Translations under genes and position numbers: made by a program
NCBI RefSeq assembly: GCF_000170795.1
Contig: NZ_ABCM01000013.1
Span: forward strand, 1 to 64,000
DNA length: 64,000 nucleotides
Origin: Pedobacter sp. BAL39
Lineage (GTDB): Bacteria; Bacteroidota; Bacteroidia; Sphingobacteriales; Sphingobacteriaceae
Direction of reading: 5' to 3'
Notes under the pieces: model-generated
The model's input: the letters and a program-made list of their open reading frames with translations, nothing else
Database searches by the model: none
What the model was told of the DNA's origin: nothing
Shown here: piece after piece, positions 33,751-41,882 of the stretch
Numbering within the stretch: position 1 is the first letter of the stretch
Layout of the letters: each line of letters opens with the position of its first letter

Positions 33751-34395
33751 ATGAATCCGGAATTATTGAAAAAGTGTTTGTCGGGAAATGCCTCTGATGC
33801 AGAATGGGAACGTTATCTGGTCTGGATGAGCGGAAACTCCATTGAAAACGATCTGGAGGGTACCATGCCTGCAGAAGGATCGGTGAAGATCCGTGCCTGG
33901 CAAAATATTTCACATCAGAATCTACAGGCCGACCGCAGTAAAAGAAGGCGAAAAATTGCCTTATTTACAGGCATTGCGGCCAGCATCCTGTGTGTCTGCT
34001 ACTTTTCATTTATGGCACTGAGTCAAAATCGCCATCAGGCTGCGGGTGTATACACCTATGCTCCTGGTGAAGAGCAGGAAAATAACTTCAATGGCATTCT
34101 GATTAAACTGGCCAAAGACAGTCGGGTAAGCATGCATCAAAAAAAGGAAACTGCAATTGACCTGCACTTCAAAGGATCAGTAATGTTGAACAATACTACT
34201 GATGAAGACTGCTACATTGATGTCAAATCAGGTACTGGCGAAGGTGTCAAGAAAATGTGCCTGCGCAAAGGCCATTCCTACTTCCTCAGCTATTTCAATT
34301 TTAAATTTGAAGAAGTCATTATGATTGACAAGCAAAGCTTGCTCGATATCCCTCCAGCCCTTGCCATGAACATCAGTCAAAAGTTCGACCTCTAG
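33751..34395 (+). CDS. Small FecR-like membrane protein, putative anti-sigma factor
   Basis: 214 residues. The N-terminus (LLKKCLSGNASDAEWERYLV, WMSG) resembles the sigma-binding start of FecR proteins, and a single membrane helix lies around KIALFTGIAASILCVCYFSF. The periplasmic part is only about 120 residues and lacks the GEAxFEV and VLGTxFNV motifs of FecR domains, though NNFNGILIKLAKDSRVSMHQ has the feel of the first FecR strands. It looks like an anti-sigma factor that has lost or never had the receptor-contacting half, so it may respond to a different signal or act constitutively. It follows an ECF sigma gene by 53 bases in the same direction, the usual anti-sigma position. Confidence 0.7.
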   Translation: MNPELLKKCLSGNASDAEWERYLVWMSGNSIENDLEGTMPAEGSVKIRAWQNISHQNLQADRSKRRRKIALFTGIAASILCVCYFSFMALSQNRHQAAGVYTYAPGEEQENNFNGILIKLAKDSRVSMHQKKETAIDLHFKGSVMLNNTTDEDCYIDVKSGTGEGVKKMCLRKGHSYFLSYFNFKFEEVIMIDKQSLLDIPPALAMNISQKFDL

Positions 34396-34396
34396 A

Positions 34397-34428
34397 CCGT
34401 CTCCCCCGGCGCTTTAGCTGAGACGGAT
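34397..34428 (+). terminator. Possible hairpin terminator after the small anti-sigma gene
   Basis: CCGTCTC and GAGACGG form a perfect 7-bp stem with a 16-nt loop right after the stop codon. No strong T-run follows (ATTTC), so termination strength is uncertain. Confidence 0.5.
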
Positions 34429-34448
34429 TTCAGTCCGGGTTAAATCCT

Positions 34449-34488
34449 AAAAAAAAAATCGCCAGCATGAAATCATTTCAAGCTGACG
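34449..34488 (-). terminator. Rho-independent terminator after the GDPD-alkaline phosphatase gene
   Basis: On the minus strand a 13-bp stem with one mismatch and one G-T pair (arms CGTCAGCTTGAAA and TTTCATGCTGGCG) is followed by a run of Ts. It lies about 28 bases beyond the stop of the phosphatase gene and ends the susCD-phosphatase transcript. Confidence 0.85.
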
Positions 34489-34516
34489 ACTCTTAATTGA
34501 GGAGCGCAATCAGGAG

Positions 34517-36349
34517 TTATTTTTTCAGCATTGCTTTTACTTTGTTTGGAATATCCGAGTTCTGGATAAAACCAGTGAACTGGTCTGCACCAGGACCATA
34601 ACTCAGCAGTGGAACTGGCAGCCCTGTGTGGTCATTTGTGGTAAATGTCCCTGTTACCGAACCTGTCTTATAATTCCCATCATAGAGGATCAGGCCTCCG
34701 GTCTCGTGATCAGAAGTCACCAGCACCAGTGTTTCGCCATCCTGATCGGCAAACTGCAATGCCTCACCCAGCACCTTATCGAAGCTCAGGTATTCATCAA
34801 TACACTGTTTGATTTTGTTGCCATGGCCACCGCCATCAATTTTAGCACCTTCGATCATCAGGAAGAATCCTTTCTTTGCATCGGTACCTAAAAATTTCAC
34901 ACTGGCTTCAAAGGCATGTTCAATCATGTGGAACTGTTCATCAGGACGGTCGCCATCAAAACAAATTACTTGTTTCTTTGAAGAAAGGCCATTCAGCGAG
35001 GCCAGGCCATCACCAAACTCAAAACCTTTTGCTTTCAGCTTATTGGTCAGAGCCTGGTTGTTGTCGTCAAATGTTTTATGTTTGCCAGCGATGACCAGTG
35101 CGATGGGGCTTTTCAACAGGTCGGCCGCAATGCTGTCTGCCTGATCTCTTTCCTTACGGTGTGCAAAGAATGAAGAGGGAGTAGCACCGGTAACACGGTC
35201 ATTGCTCACCACCCCGCAGCGCATACCAAGGGCGGAGAGTTCCTCAACCAGTGTAGGGATCGCCTTACCTGCACTGTCCATTCCGATATACCTGTTGTTG
35301 GTTTTCTCCCCTGTGCTCATTGCCGTAGCACCAGCAGCGGAGTCAGTATTGTAATCATTCGCCGGGGCAGTATTGGAGAATCCGAGATGTCTGAAGTTTG
35401 TCGCATTCAGGAGTCCGCCGTTTGCTGTCGCTGCCGCCCATAGCTGGGAAAATCCGGCACCATCACTAATCAGCAGGATCACATTTTTAGGCTTTTTGCC
35501 TGTAACATCGCTCTTATAAGTAGGGCGGTATGGTGTATGTTTAACCGAAGCCAGGTAGTTGTTATCCGGATAGGTATTCAGGAACCTGGCCATCTCCGCA
35601 GGGGAGTCTGTATTCAGGTAATCCACTCCTAGCTTGATGAAGGCCTGCCAGCAGGTCTTGGTATCCGGGTTTCCCCAGAAACGTACCGGCTTGCCTACCT
35701 GGTGTACAGAATCGACAAACTGTTTCACCTTGCTATAGTCCTCTTCGACCATTCTTCCAAGGCCATTCCATTTACTGAAGCGTTGCAGGGGTGCACTAAA
35801 AAAAGCGATCCTTGTCAGCTGTTCCGGCGTGTAATTGAACCCAGCCTTACCGTCGAAGAAAAACAGCTCATCGTAGTTTCTGAACTGATCTGCGGGAGGC
35901 ACATCACCACTAATGACCACACGCACTGCATTTGGATTGTTTTTCACATCAAAATACTGGCGTATGGGTTTTAACTTTTCCTCCAGCACCTTCATGGTCG
36001 GGGCGCCCGCAGTTTTCAGGTCGATCATCAGCTGCAGGTGATCGCCATTTTTATAAGCTTTACCATCATTGAGGTTGATTTCCCTAAGTAAGGGTTCCAG
36101 ATATAACTTTTCTATTGTCCTGCGCACATCCAGTTCTGCTGAGGTGTGTGCCACCAGCAGCTCCCTGCCTTGCAGGAAAACGTCAATTTCCAAAGAGGCA
36201 AAGTGGTTGCTATGTGCAGTATAAAAGGGCTGGTTCTGCAGGTAGTCGTTGTGCGAATGCGTATTTTCATTCACCTTATATTGGGCAGTGGCAGCATGAG
36301 CTCCCAACACCATCACTGAGCCGAGCAGCGCCTTTTTTAAATTTCTCAT
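34517..36349 (-). CDS. Secreted fusion of a GDPD/PI-PLC-like phosphodiesterase and an alkaline phosphatase
   Basis: 610 residues with a signal peptide ending near ATAQY. The N-terminal TIM-barrel-like domain (about 25-270) has the GDPD/PI-PLC pattern: His31/His33 in THSHNDY, Glu54 and Asp56 in SLEIDVF, His68 in LLVAHTS. It should split a phosphodiester. The C-terminal alkaline phosphatase domain (about 285-610) begins NVILLISDGAGFSQ, has the nucleophile Ser337 in NTDSAAGATA, and the metal ligands in EGAKIDGGGHGN, TSDHETGGL and DHTGLPVPLL. Such a protein could cut a diester and then remove the phosphate. It is the third gene of a susC-susD-phosphatase operon, 67 bases after susD. A paralogue with the same layout lies at 53327. 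Confidence 0.9.
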   Translation of the reverse strand: MRNLKKALLGSVMVLGAHAATAQYKVNENTHSHNDYLQNQPFYTAHSNHFASLEIDVFLQGRELLVAHTSAELDVRRTIEKLYLEPLLREINLNDGKAYKNGDHLQLMIDLKTAGAPTMKVLEEKLKPIRQYFDVKNNPNAVRVVISGDVPPADQFRNYDELFFFDGKAGFNYTPEQLTRIAFFSAPLQRFSKWNGLGRMVEEDYSKVKQFVDSVHQVGKPVRFWGNPDTKTCWQAFIKLGVDYLNTDSPAEMARFLNTYPDNNYLASVKHTPYRPTYKSDVTGKKPKNVILLISDGAGFSQLWAAATANGGLLNATNFRHLGFSNTAPANDYNTDSAAGATAMSTGEKTNNRYIGMDSAGKAIPTLVEELSALGMRCGVVSNDRVTGATPSSFFAHRKERDQADSIAADLLKSPIALVIAGKHKTFDDNNQALTNKLKAKGFEFGDGLASLNGLSSKKQVICFDGDRPDEQFHMIEHAFEASVKFLGTDAKKGFFLMIEGAKIDGGGHGNKIKQCIDEYLSFDKVLGEALQFADQDGETLVLVTSDHETGGLILYDGNYKTGSVTGTFTTNDHTGLPVPLLSYGPGADQFTGFIQNSDIPNKVKAMLKK

Positions 36350-36416
36350 CTTTTTTGTTTTTTGCTTGATAAAGATCCTTTGACTTGATGTAGAACTGTT
36401 GAGTGTATGGTTCCTG

Positions 36417-37946
36417 TTAAGGCTGGAACCATACTTTTACGTTATGTGTCGGCATCTTTCCATCCATGGTTTCATTTACCCATTGGATGAGGTTTGGATT
36501 GTTCTGCTCATTATCTGAGTATACGTAACGTACGGGAATAGGCGACAGCACAGACGGCCCTACTGCAAGCTGGGGGAACTGCAGCCTTCTCCATCCTGCC
36601 CATCCTTCAAAACCGTTCAGGAAAGAATCCATCCAAAGCTGCTCCGCGATCTGTTTAATTGGATTATCTGCAGAAAGTGCCACCCCTGCCTGATCAAAAT
36701 AAGCTGTCTTCTGTGCGTCAGAGATAAAAGGAGCATCTGCCTGCACACCCGAACCTGCATTCCATTTATCGAAGGATGCTTTGATGCCATCCAGGTAAGC
36801 CGCCGCAGCTGTACCATTTACGCCCATACCACGTTGTATCGCTTCTGCCTTCAGCAACATCAGCTCTGCATAGGTCATGAGAAACGCACGGTTTTCTTTA
36901 CGGATTCTTTTGCCGATTACCGAGTAATCGTCTTTGTTCAACCCAGTAGTAGTATAATCGGCATTTTGTTCAGCAGTGCTCAGACCTGCCCTTTGTCCGC
37001 GGTATACCAATGGCACCGCTGGATTGGCTTTGTTTGCCGTAAAGGAATTCTTTGTAGGCGCAGCATATATGGCCAGTCGCGGGTCGTTCTTGCTTTTCAG
37101 CAGGTCTACCATCACGTTACTTACCCTGCTATTTGCCGCAAAGTCCACACCACTACCATCAGCAGGAGGATTTTGAATGTACCAGGTGTAAAAATCAGTG
37201 CTGTTATTATACGTAAGTACTGCCTGCTGGGCAACATTTTCAAAAATCGGATATTCTGCAGGATTGTTGAAGATTGCAGCTACAGGAGCATTCACATTTA
37301 CCTTTGCCGACTCCCTCATGAGGATGCGCAGCTTCAGGCCATTGGCGAACTTTCTCCAGCGTGAAGCATCACCGTTAAAAAGGATGTCCCTGCTGATAAC
37401 CGTACCTGCAGGCAGGTTTTTAAGCTGTTGGTTTGCCGCTTCCAGCTCCTGCAGCATCAGGCCGTAGACCTCCTGCTGCGACTGAAAATGTGCAAATTCA
37501 AGACCACTCACATTACCCATACCTGCTTCAGCATAGGGAATATCTCCGTAAGCATCAGACATCAGCGACAGGATGTATACTTTCATGATACTGCCAATGG
37601 CTTCATACTGTGGCAGGCCGTTCGTTACTGCAATATTTTTCAGTTGATTTACATCTTTGATCAGACGCATCGGACCATTCCATTCTTCACGGTACGAGGC
37701 GCCGGTAAGGTTGTAACGTCCGTCCTCCTCGCTGGTACCACCCAGCCAGGACAGGTGTTGAACATATTGACCGGCGCGACTGCCGCTGCCATTCATGGAT
37801 CCTACAGCGGCGCTTATGATTGGTGGCAGCAGCATCTCTGCCGGAACGATCGCGGGATTATTGGGGTTCACATTGATCTCTTCAAACTTACTGCATGCAC
37901 TCAGCAGCACCATTATGAAGCCTATTATTATTGAAAATCTTTTCAT
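36417..37946 (-). CDS. SusD/RagB-family nutrient-binding outer membrane lipoprotein
   Basis: 509-residue surface lipoprotein with lipobox LSAC at about residues 15-18. It belongs to the SusD-like subgroup marked by FEEINVNPNNPAIVPAEMLL near the start and by SYREEWNGPMRLIKDVNQL, YILSLMSDAYGDIPYAEAG and MTYAELMLLKAEAIQRG; the end has QLWMDSFLNGFEGWAGWRR. This subgroup is distinct from the classical SusD of the rhamnose and 51738 loci, so this system recognises a different ligand or evolved separately. It follows its susC by 44 bases and precedes the GDPD-phosphatase fusion. The context suggests a phosphodiester-bearing ligand. Confidence 0.9.
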   Translation of the reverse strand: MKRFSIIIGFIMVLLSACSKFEEINVNPNNPAIVPAEMLLPPIISAAVGSMNGSGSRAGQYVQHLSWLGGTSEEDGRYNLTGASYREEWNGPMRLIKDVNQLKNIAVTNGLPQYEAIGSIMKVYILSLMSDAYGDIPYAEAGMGNVSGLEFAHFQSQQEVYGLMLQELEAANQQLKNLPAGTVISRDILFNGDASRWRKFANGLKLRILMRESAKVNVNAPVAAIFNNPAEYPIFENVAQQAVLTYNNSTDFYTWYIQNPPADGSGVDFAANSRVSNVMVDLLKSKNDPRLAIYAAPTKNSFTANKANPAVPLVYRGQRAGLSTAEQNADYTTTGLNKDDYSVIGKRIRKENRAFLMTYAELMLLKAEAIQRGMGVNGTAAAAYLDGIKASFDKWNAGSGVQADAPFISDAQKTAYFDQAGVALSADNPIKQIAEQLWMDSFLNGFEGWAGWRRLQFPQLAVGPSVLSPIPVRYVYSDNEQNNPNLIQWVNETMDGKMPTHNVKVWFQP

Positions 37947-37990
37947 CAGTTCGTTGTATATTTTTAAATAATGTTATCCGGGCTGCCCGA

Positions 37991-40900
37991 TTAGAAGTTT
38001 AAATTCAGGGATAGACCAAGACTTCTCAATGAAGGCAGAGACATCGCCTCTACACCCTGGAACTGGCCATCGTATGCGGAAACCTCAGGGTCAATGTTCG
38101 GTACATCGGACCATAGGATCAGGTTCCTTCCCACAAAAGAAAGCGTTCCATTTTTTACAGCGATCTTCTTCATCAATGATGATGGTAAAGCATAGCTGAG
38201 TTTCACCTCTCTCAGTTTAACATAAGAAGCATCAAACGTCGCAATCCTGTCGTTGTTATAATAGGCTCTCCAGTAGTTACGCACCGTTACAGGCGTTGCA
38301 TTCGGGTTGTTGGTGTCGATATCGATCCCCTCACCTACCATGTTCCCTGCACCATTCTCATCCCTGTTTACCAGCGATTCTTTCAAACTTCCGGCATTGA
38401 TACCATCGATGTAGGTACGGGAGTGTACCACACCACCTTTTTGGATGCCGAATAACACGCTAAGTGATAGTTTTTTGTATTTGAAGTTGTTGGTGATGCC
38501 TGCGGTATAGTCCGGGTTTACGTTGCCGATGAAACCCCAGTCGCCATTTTCTTCCTGAGGAAGCCCGTTTTTAAGCGTCAGGCTACCGTCTCTGTAGATC
38601 AGGTAATCGCCATACAGGGAGCCGAAAGAGCCGTCACCTTTAGTATTCTGGGTACGCAATTCAAGAGATGCCCAGCGCTCCAGCTGACGGATCCTTGAGA
38701 TGCCGATATCTTCAGCCAGCCTCAGCACTTTGTTGCGGTTCAGGCCGAAGTTCAGGGAGATGTCCCAGCTGAAGTTGCTTGATTTTAACGGGGTGGCGTT
38801 CAGCATCACCTCAATACCCTGGTTTGTCATTTTACCAACGTTCATCAGCTTGGTATCGTAACCCGCAGAAGGGTTTAGTGTCACCGGAATGATGAGGTCG
38901 GTAGTCGTACTTTTGTAGAAGGTAAAGTCCAGAGCCACGCGGTTGTTCAGGAAACGGGAGTCAAAACCAAACTCATAGGAATTTACTTTCTCCGGGCGGA
39001 TGTCTGAGTTCGGATAGTTGTTGTTATGAACAGCTACAGTTTCGCCATTCCATCCCTGGGAGATCTGGAAGTTGGCTGCCGTCTGGTAAGGTTCCAGGTC
39101 ACGGCGTACCGAGGAAACACTGGTCCTGAGTTTCAGGAAGCTCAGGGTGTTGCTTTGCAGGTTGAACATATCCGTTGCAACCAGACTCAGGGATGCTGAA
39201 GGATAGAAGTAAGAATTGTTTTGTTTCGGCAGTGCACTGGACCAGTCGTTACGGCCCGTCAGATCCAGGAATAAGGCATCTTTATAACCGAACTGAGTGG
39301 TTGCGTAGATGGAATTGATTTTTTTCTGCTGATACACGTTACCCGCCAGGATTGGCGTAGCATTGTTGGTCAGGTTGTACACATTTGGAATCGCCAGTCT
39401 GCCGGCAATTGCACCCAGCCTTTTCGAAGTCTGCGTCAGCAAGTTACCACCTGCAGAAGCATTGAAAGAGAATTTATCTTTAAACTTTTTATCAAAAGAG
39501 AGCAATACATCATGGTTCGTTTCCAGGAAGTAGACATCATCTTCCTGATAGTAACCGTTGACATATTGTGCTGAAGACATCGCATGTCTCATGGTACGTT
39601 TGTCGTTATAGAAGTCGCGGCCCGTACGTAACATCAGCTTCAGATTAGGCATGATGTCATAGTTCAGCTTCACATTTCCGTACACACGGTCGCGGTTGTT
39701 GCCGTTGAGGTTTTCATTGGCCACAAAAAACGGGTTGTTGAACCTGGTACCGTTGGCATTGTAGATCGGACTGTTTTGTACCTGGTTTGAAGAACCAGGT
39801 TTCCAATAGTTGCGCAGGCTTTCGATGTTCAGGTTTCTCGGCATATAAAGGAAGATCCTCATGATGGCATCATCATTTTTGGCGCCATAGCTGGCCCTGT
39901 TGTCGCTACCGCTGTTTACATAGTTCATGTTTACATCCACACGTAGTTTAGGGGTGATGGCGTACCCGGAGTTTAGACTCAGTGCATTTCTGCTGAGGTC
40001 TGTATTCTCGACAATTCCCCTTTGTTCAGTGTTGGTATATGAAAAGCGGAAGTTCAGCTTATCGTTACTTCCGGCAACAGAAAGGTTATTCGTATAGGTC
40101 TGCCCCGTTTGAAAGAAGTCCTTAAGTTGGTCAGGGTAAGCCACAAAAGGCGTAGGAATGCGGTTCCCTGTTACCGGATCAACTGGCGAGTCGAACTGAG
40201 CGATCAGTTGCCCGTTCATGGCGGGGCCCCAGTTTTCCATGATGTTATCATTGATTCCACCACCCAGACCATCTTTATAAGCATACTGGCCATCACGTCC
40301 CTGTCCGTAGGTATATTGGTAATCCGGCAACTTCAAAGGAGATTCAAAGCTCGCCTGGGAGTTGAAGGAAACGCCCACACCTTTAGTCCCTTTACCGGAT
40401 TTTGTGGTGATCAGCACAACCCCATTTGAAGCACGTGCACCATACAAAGCCGCAGCATTGGGGCCTTTCAATACGGTGATGCTTTCGATATCATTAGGAT
40501 CAATCTCTCCGGCGGCATTTCCATAATCCACCTCACCTTCATTGGCGGTAAGGTTAGGGTTGTTGAAATCCTGACGTCCGGTAAAGGCGCGCGTAGACTG
40601 CTCATTGTTATTACTTACAGGCACACCGTCGACGACAAACAGCGGGGAGTTGTTGTAGTTATAACCACTCACGAAGTTCTGTCCGCGGATCTGGATGTTG
40701 GAGGAGGCACCGATATTGCCGGACGCACTGGTAATCTGTACACCTGCCACACGGCCACTTAAGGTATTGAGGAGGTTAGTTTCATGAGATTCCTGAAGCA
40801 CCTGTCCGTCGACCTTCTGCACTGAGAAGCCAATGGATTTTGATTCACGGGTGATTCCAAGTGCGGTCACGACCACCTCATTCAGTTGCTGATCGTCTTC

Positions 40901-41242
40901 CTGCAGCACGACATCCACGGAACGTCGTCCGCCAACGTTGACTTCCTGTTTGCGGAAACCGATGAAGGCAAAGACCAGTGTAGCCTCGTCGTTCGGCACA
41001 GCGATGGTGTAACGTCCGTTTTTATCTGTTACCGTGCCCGCAGCGGCGCCTTTCAGGACCACACTGGCACCGGGAATGGTTTGTTTTGTCTTGCTGTCGA
41101 TGACGATACCAGTCACAGATTTCGTCTGTGCATGGCCGTAAAAAGGGCTAAAACAATTTATCAAAAAGAGTACAAAAAATAGCGAGCGTATTTTCCCGTT
41201 TCCAGGAATTAAGAAATCGAAATAGTTTGGTGGTTTTAGCAT
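37991..41242 (-). CDS. SusC/RagA-family TonB-linked outer membrane receptor without an STN domain
   Basis: 1083-residue outer-membrane importer. After the signal peptide (ending near GHAQTK) the carboxypeptidase-regulatory-like domain starts at once (TGIVIDSKTKQTIPGASVVL), then LNEVVVTALGITRESKSIGF, the plug (FVVDGVPVSNN, GVVLITTKSGKG) and the barrel ending in LSLNLNF. The missing STN domain means it cannot signal through a FecR protein in the usual way, unlike the three other SusC proteins here. Its expression is therefore more likely under a phosphate or two-component signal than under the ECF gene at 33146, though that is an inference. A -7 box lies 15 bases upstream of the ATG. Confidence 0.94.
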   Translation of the reverse strand: MLKPPNYFDFLIPGNGKIRSLFFVLFLINCFSPFYGHAQTKSVTGIVIDSKTKQTIPGASVVLKGAAAGTVTDKNGRYTIAVPNDEATLVFAFIGFRKQEVNVGGRRSVDVVLQEDDQQLNEVVVTALGITRESKSIGFSVQKVDGQVLQESHETNLLNTLSGRVAGVQITSASGNIGASSNIQIRGQNFVSGYNYNNSPLFVVDGVPVSNNNEQSTRAFTGRQDFNNPNLTANEGEVDYGNAAGEIDPNDIESITVLKGPNAAALYGARASNGVVLITTKSGKGTKGVGVSFNSQASFESPLKLPDYQYTYGQGRDGQYAYKDGLGGGINDNIMENWGPAMNGQLIAQFDSPVDPVTGNRIPTPFVAYPDQLKDFFQTGQTYTNNLSVAGSNDKLNFRFSYTNTEQRGIVENTDLSRNALSLNSGYAITPKLRVDVNMNYVNSGSDNRASYGAKNDDAIMRIFLYMPRNLNIESLRNYWKPGSSNQVQNSPIYNANGTRFNNPFFVANENLNGNNRDRVYGNVKLNYDIMPNLKLMLRTGRDFYNDKRTMRHAMSSAQYVNGYYQEDDVYFLETNHDVLLSFDKKFKDKFSFNASAGGNLLTQTSKRLGAIAGRLAIPNVYNLTNNATPILAGNVYQQKKINSIYATTQFGYKDALFLDLTGRNDWSSALPKQNNSYFYPSASLSLVATDMFNLQSNTLSFLKLRTSVSSVRRDLEPYQTAANFQISQGWNGETVAVHNNNYPNSDIRPEKVNSYEFGFDSRFLNNRVALDFTFYKSTTTDLIIPVTLNPSAGYDTKLMNVGKMTNQGIEVMLNATPLKSSNFSWDISLNFGLNRNKVLRLAEDIGISRIRQLERWASLELRTQNTKGDGSFGSLYGDYLIYRDGSLTLKNGLPQEENGDWGFIGNVNPDYTAGITNNFKYKKLSLSVLFGIQKGGVVHSRTYIDGINAGSLKESLVNRDENGAGNMVGEGIDIDTNNPNATPVTVRNYWRAYYNNDRIATFDASYVKLREVKLSYALPSSLMKKIAVKNGTLSFVGRNLILWSDVPNIDPEVSAYDGQFQGVEAMSLPSLRSLGLSLNLNF

Positions 41243-41629
41243 AATGGTTTTTTTTGCAAAACTATCCCCGGTGTGTTAACTCACTATTGGCTCTGTTTTA
41301 CAGAAAAATGAAATACCCTACCCTTGTAATTTAATTTCCTAACGCTTTCATAATTTATTTTTATCCTGCTGGTAATAGCTGGTTAATCTTGAAAAAGTAC
41401 GCGTGCGATGTATCTATTCTATCCTGATGCTAAGGATCATCTGCAGCAAAATTCCGCTTCGTGACCTTTGCAAAAAAGACCTCCGATGAGATTATTTAAA
41501 AATATTCTAAATAACGTAGGGGAAAAGCCGGAGTTGTGATAATTGATATATAGAAAAGGGTCATACAGTTCGTACCTGGATGACCCAGCCCCAAGGGGGT
41601 TTACTCCTAAATCGAAACATTTAAAAGTA
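41243..41629. other. Intergenic region between divergent receptor genes
   Basis: No gene-like frame is visible. The left end holds the candidate susC promoter box (41257-41264). A short inverted repeat TCTGT-N3-ACAGA lies near 41292-41304. The right part is AT-rich and leads into the receptor remnant starting at 41630; an open frame from 41543 into that remnant has no protein-like features before the Met at 41630. Confidence 0.5.
41257..41264 (-). promoter_or_regulatory. -7 box upstream of the STN-less susC
   Basis: TAGTTTTG on the minus strand is an exact match to TAnnTTTG, ending 14 bases before the ATG, so the leader would be only about ten bases. No TTG lies at the normal -33 distance, which often indicates an activator-dependent promoter. 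Confidence 0.45.
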
Positions 41630-41833
41630 ATGCAAATTAAGAAAATCTTGCTTACGGGCATCTTGTGTGTCTGTATATTCTATGTGCAAGGACAGGAATC
41701 AAACAAAGGACGCATGATCGGGAAGGTCTCCGATGCGCAATCTACCTCCATCCCTTTCGCTACCATCATCCTGATTCCCCTGAACAAAACCATTGTGAGT
41801 ACCGGTCACCGGATGCTACATCTGGTCGGGTAA
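41630..41833 (+). pseudogene. Truncated remnant of a TonB-dependent receptor (N-terminus only)
   Basis: A 67-codon frame encodes a normal signal peptide (KKILLTGILCVCIFYVQGQE) and the first strand and a half of a carboxypeptidase-regulatory-like domain (GKVSDAQSTSIPFATIILIP), then loses the pattern after LNKTIVSTG and stops. The intact receptor 50 bases downstream begins with the equivalent region (ISGKILDEKAQQIPFASVTI), so this looks like the leftover 5' end of a related receptor gene after a deletion with frameshift. It could still be translated into a short secreted peptide, but I see no function for it. Confidence 0.6.
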
Positions 41834-41882
41834 AAGCGAAAAAAGAAAAGCCCTAAACCAGCTCCAACTACATTGTAACAAG

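Noticed and set aside
41543..41629. Upstream extension of the receptor remnant to 41543
   Set aside because: The added residues show no signal or domain features; the natural signal peptide begins at the Met at 41630.
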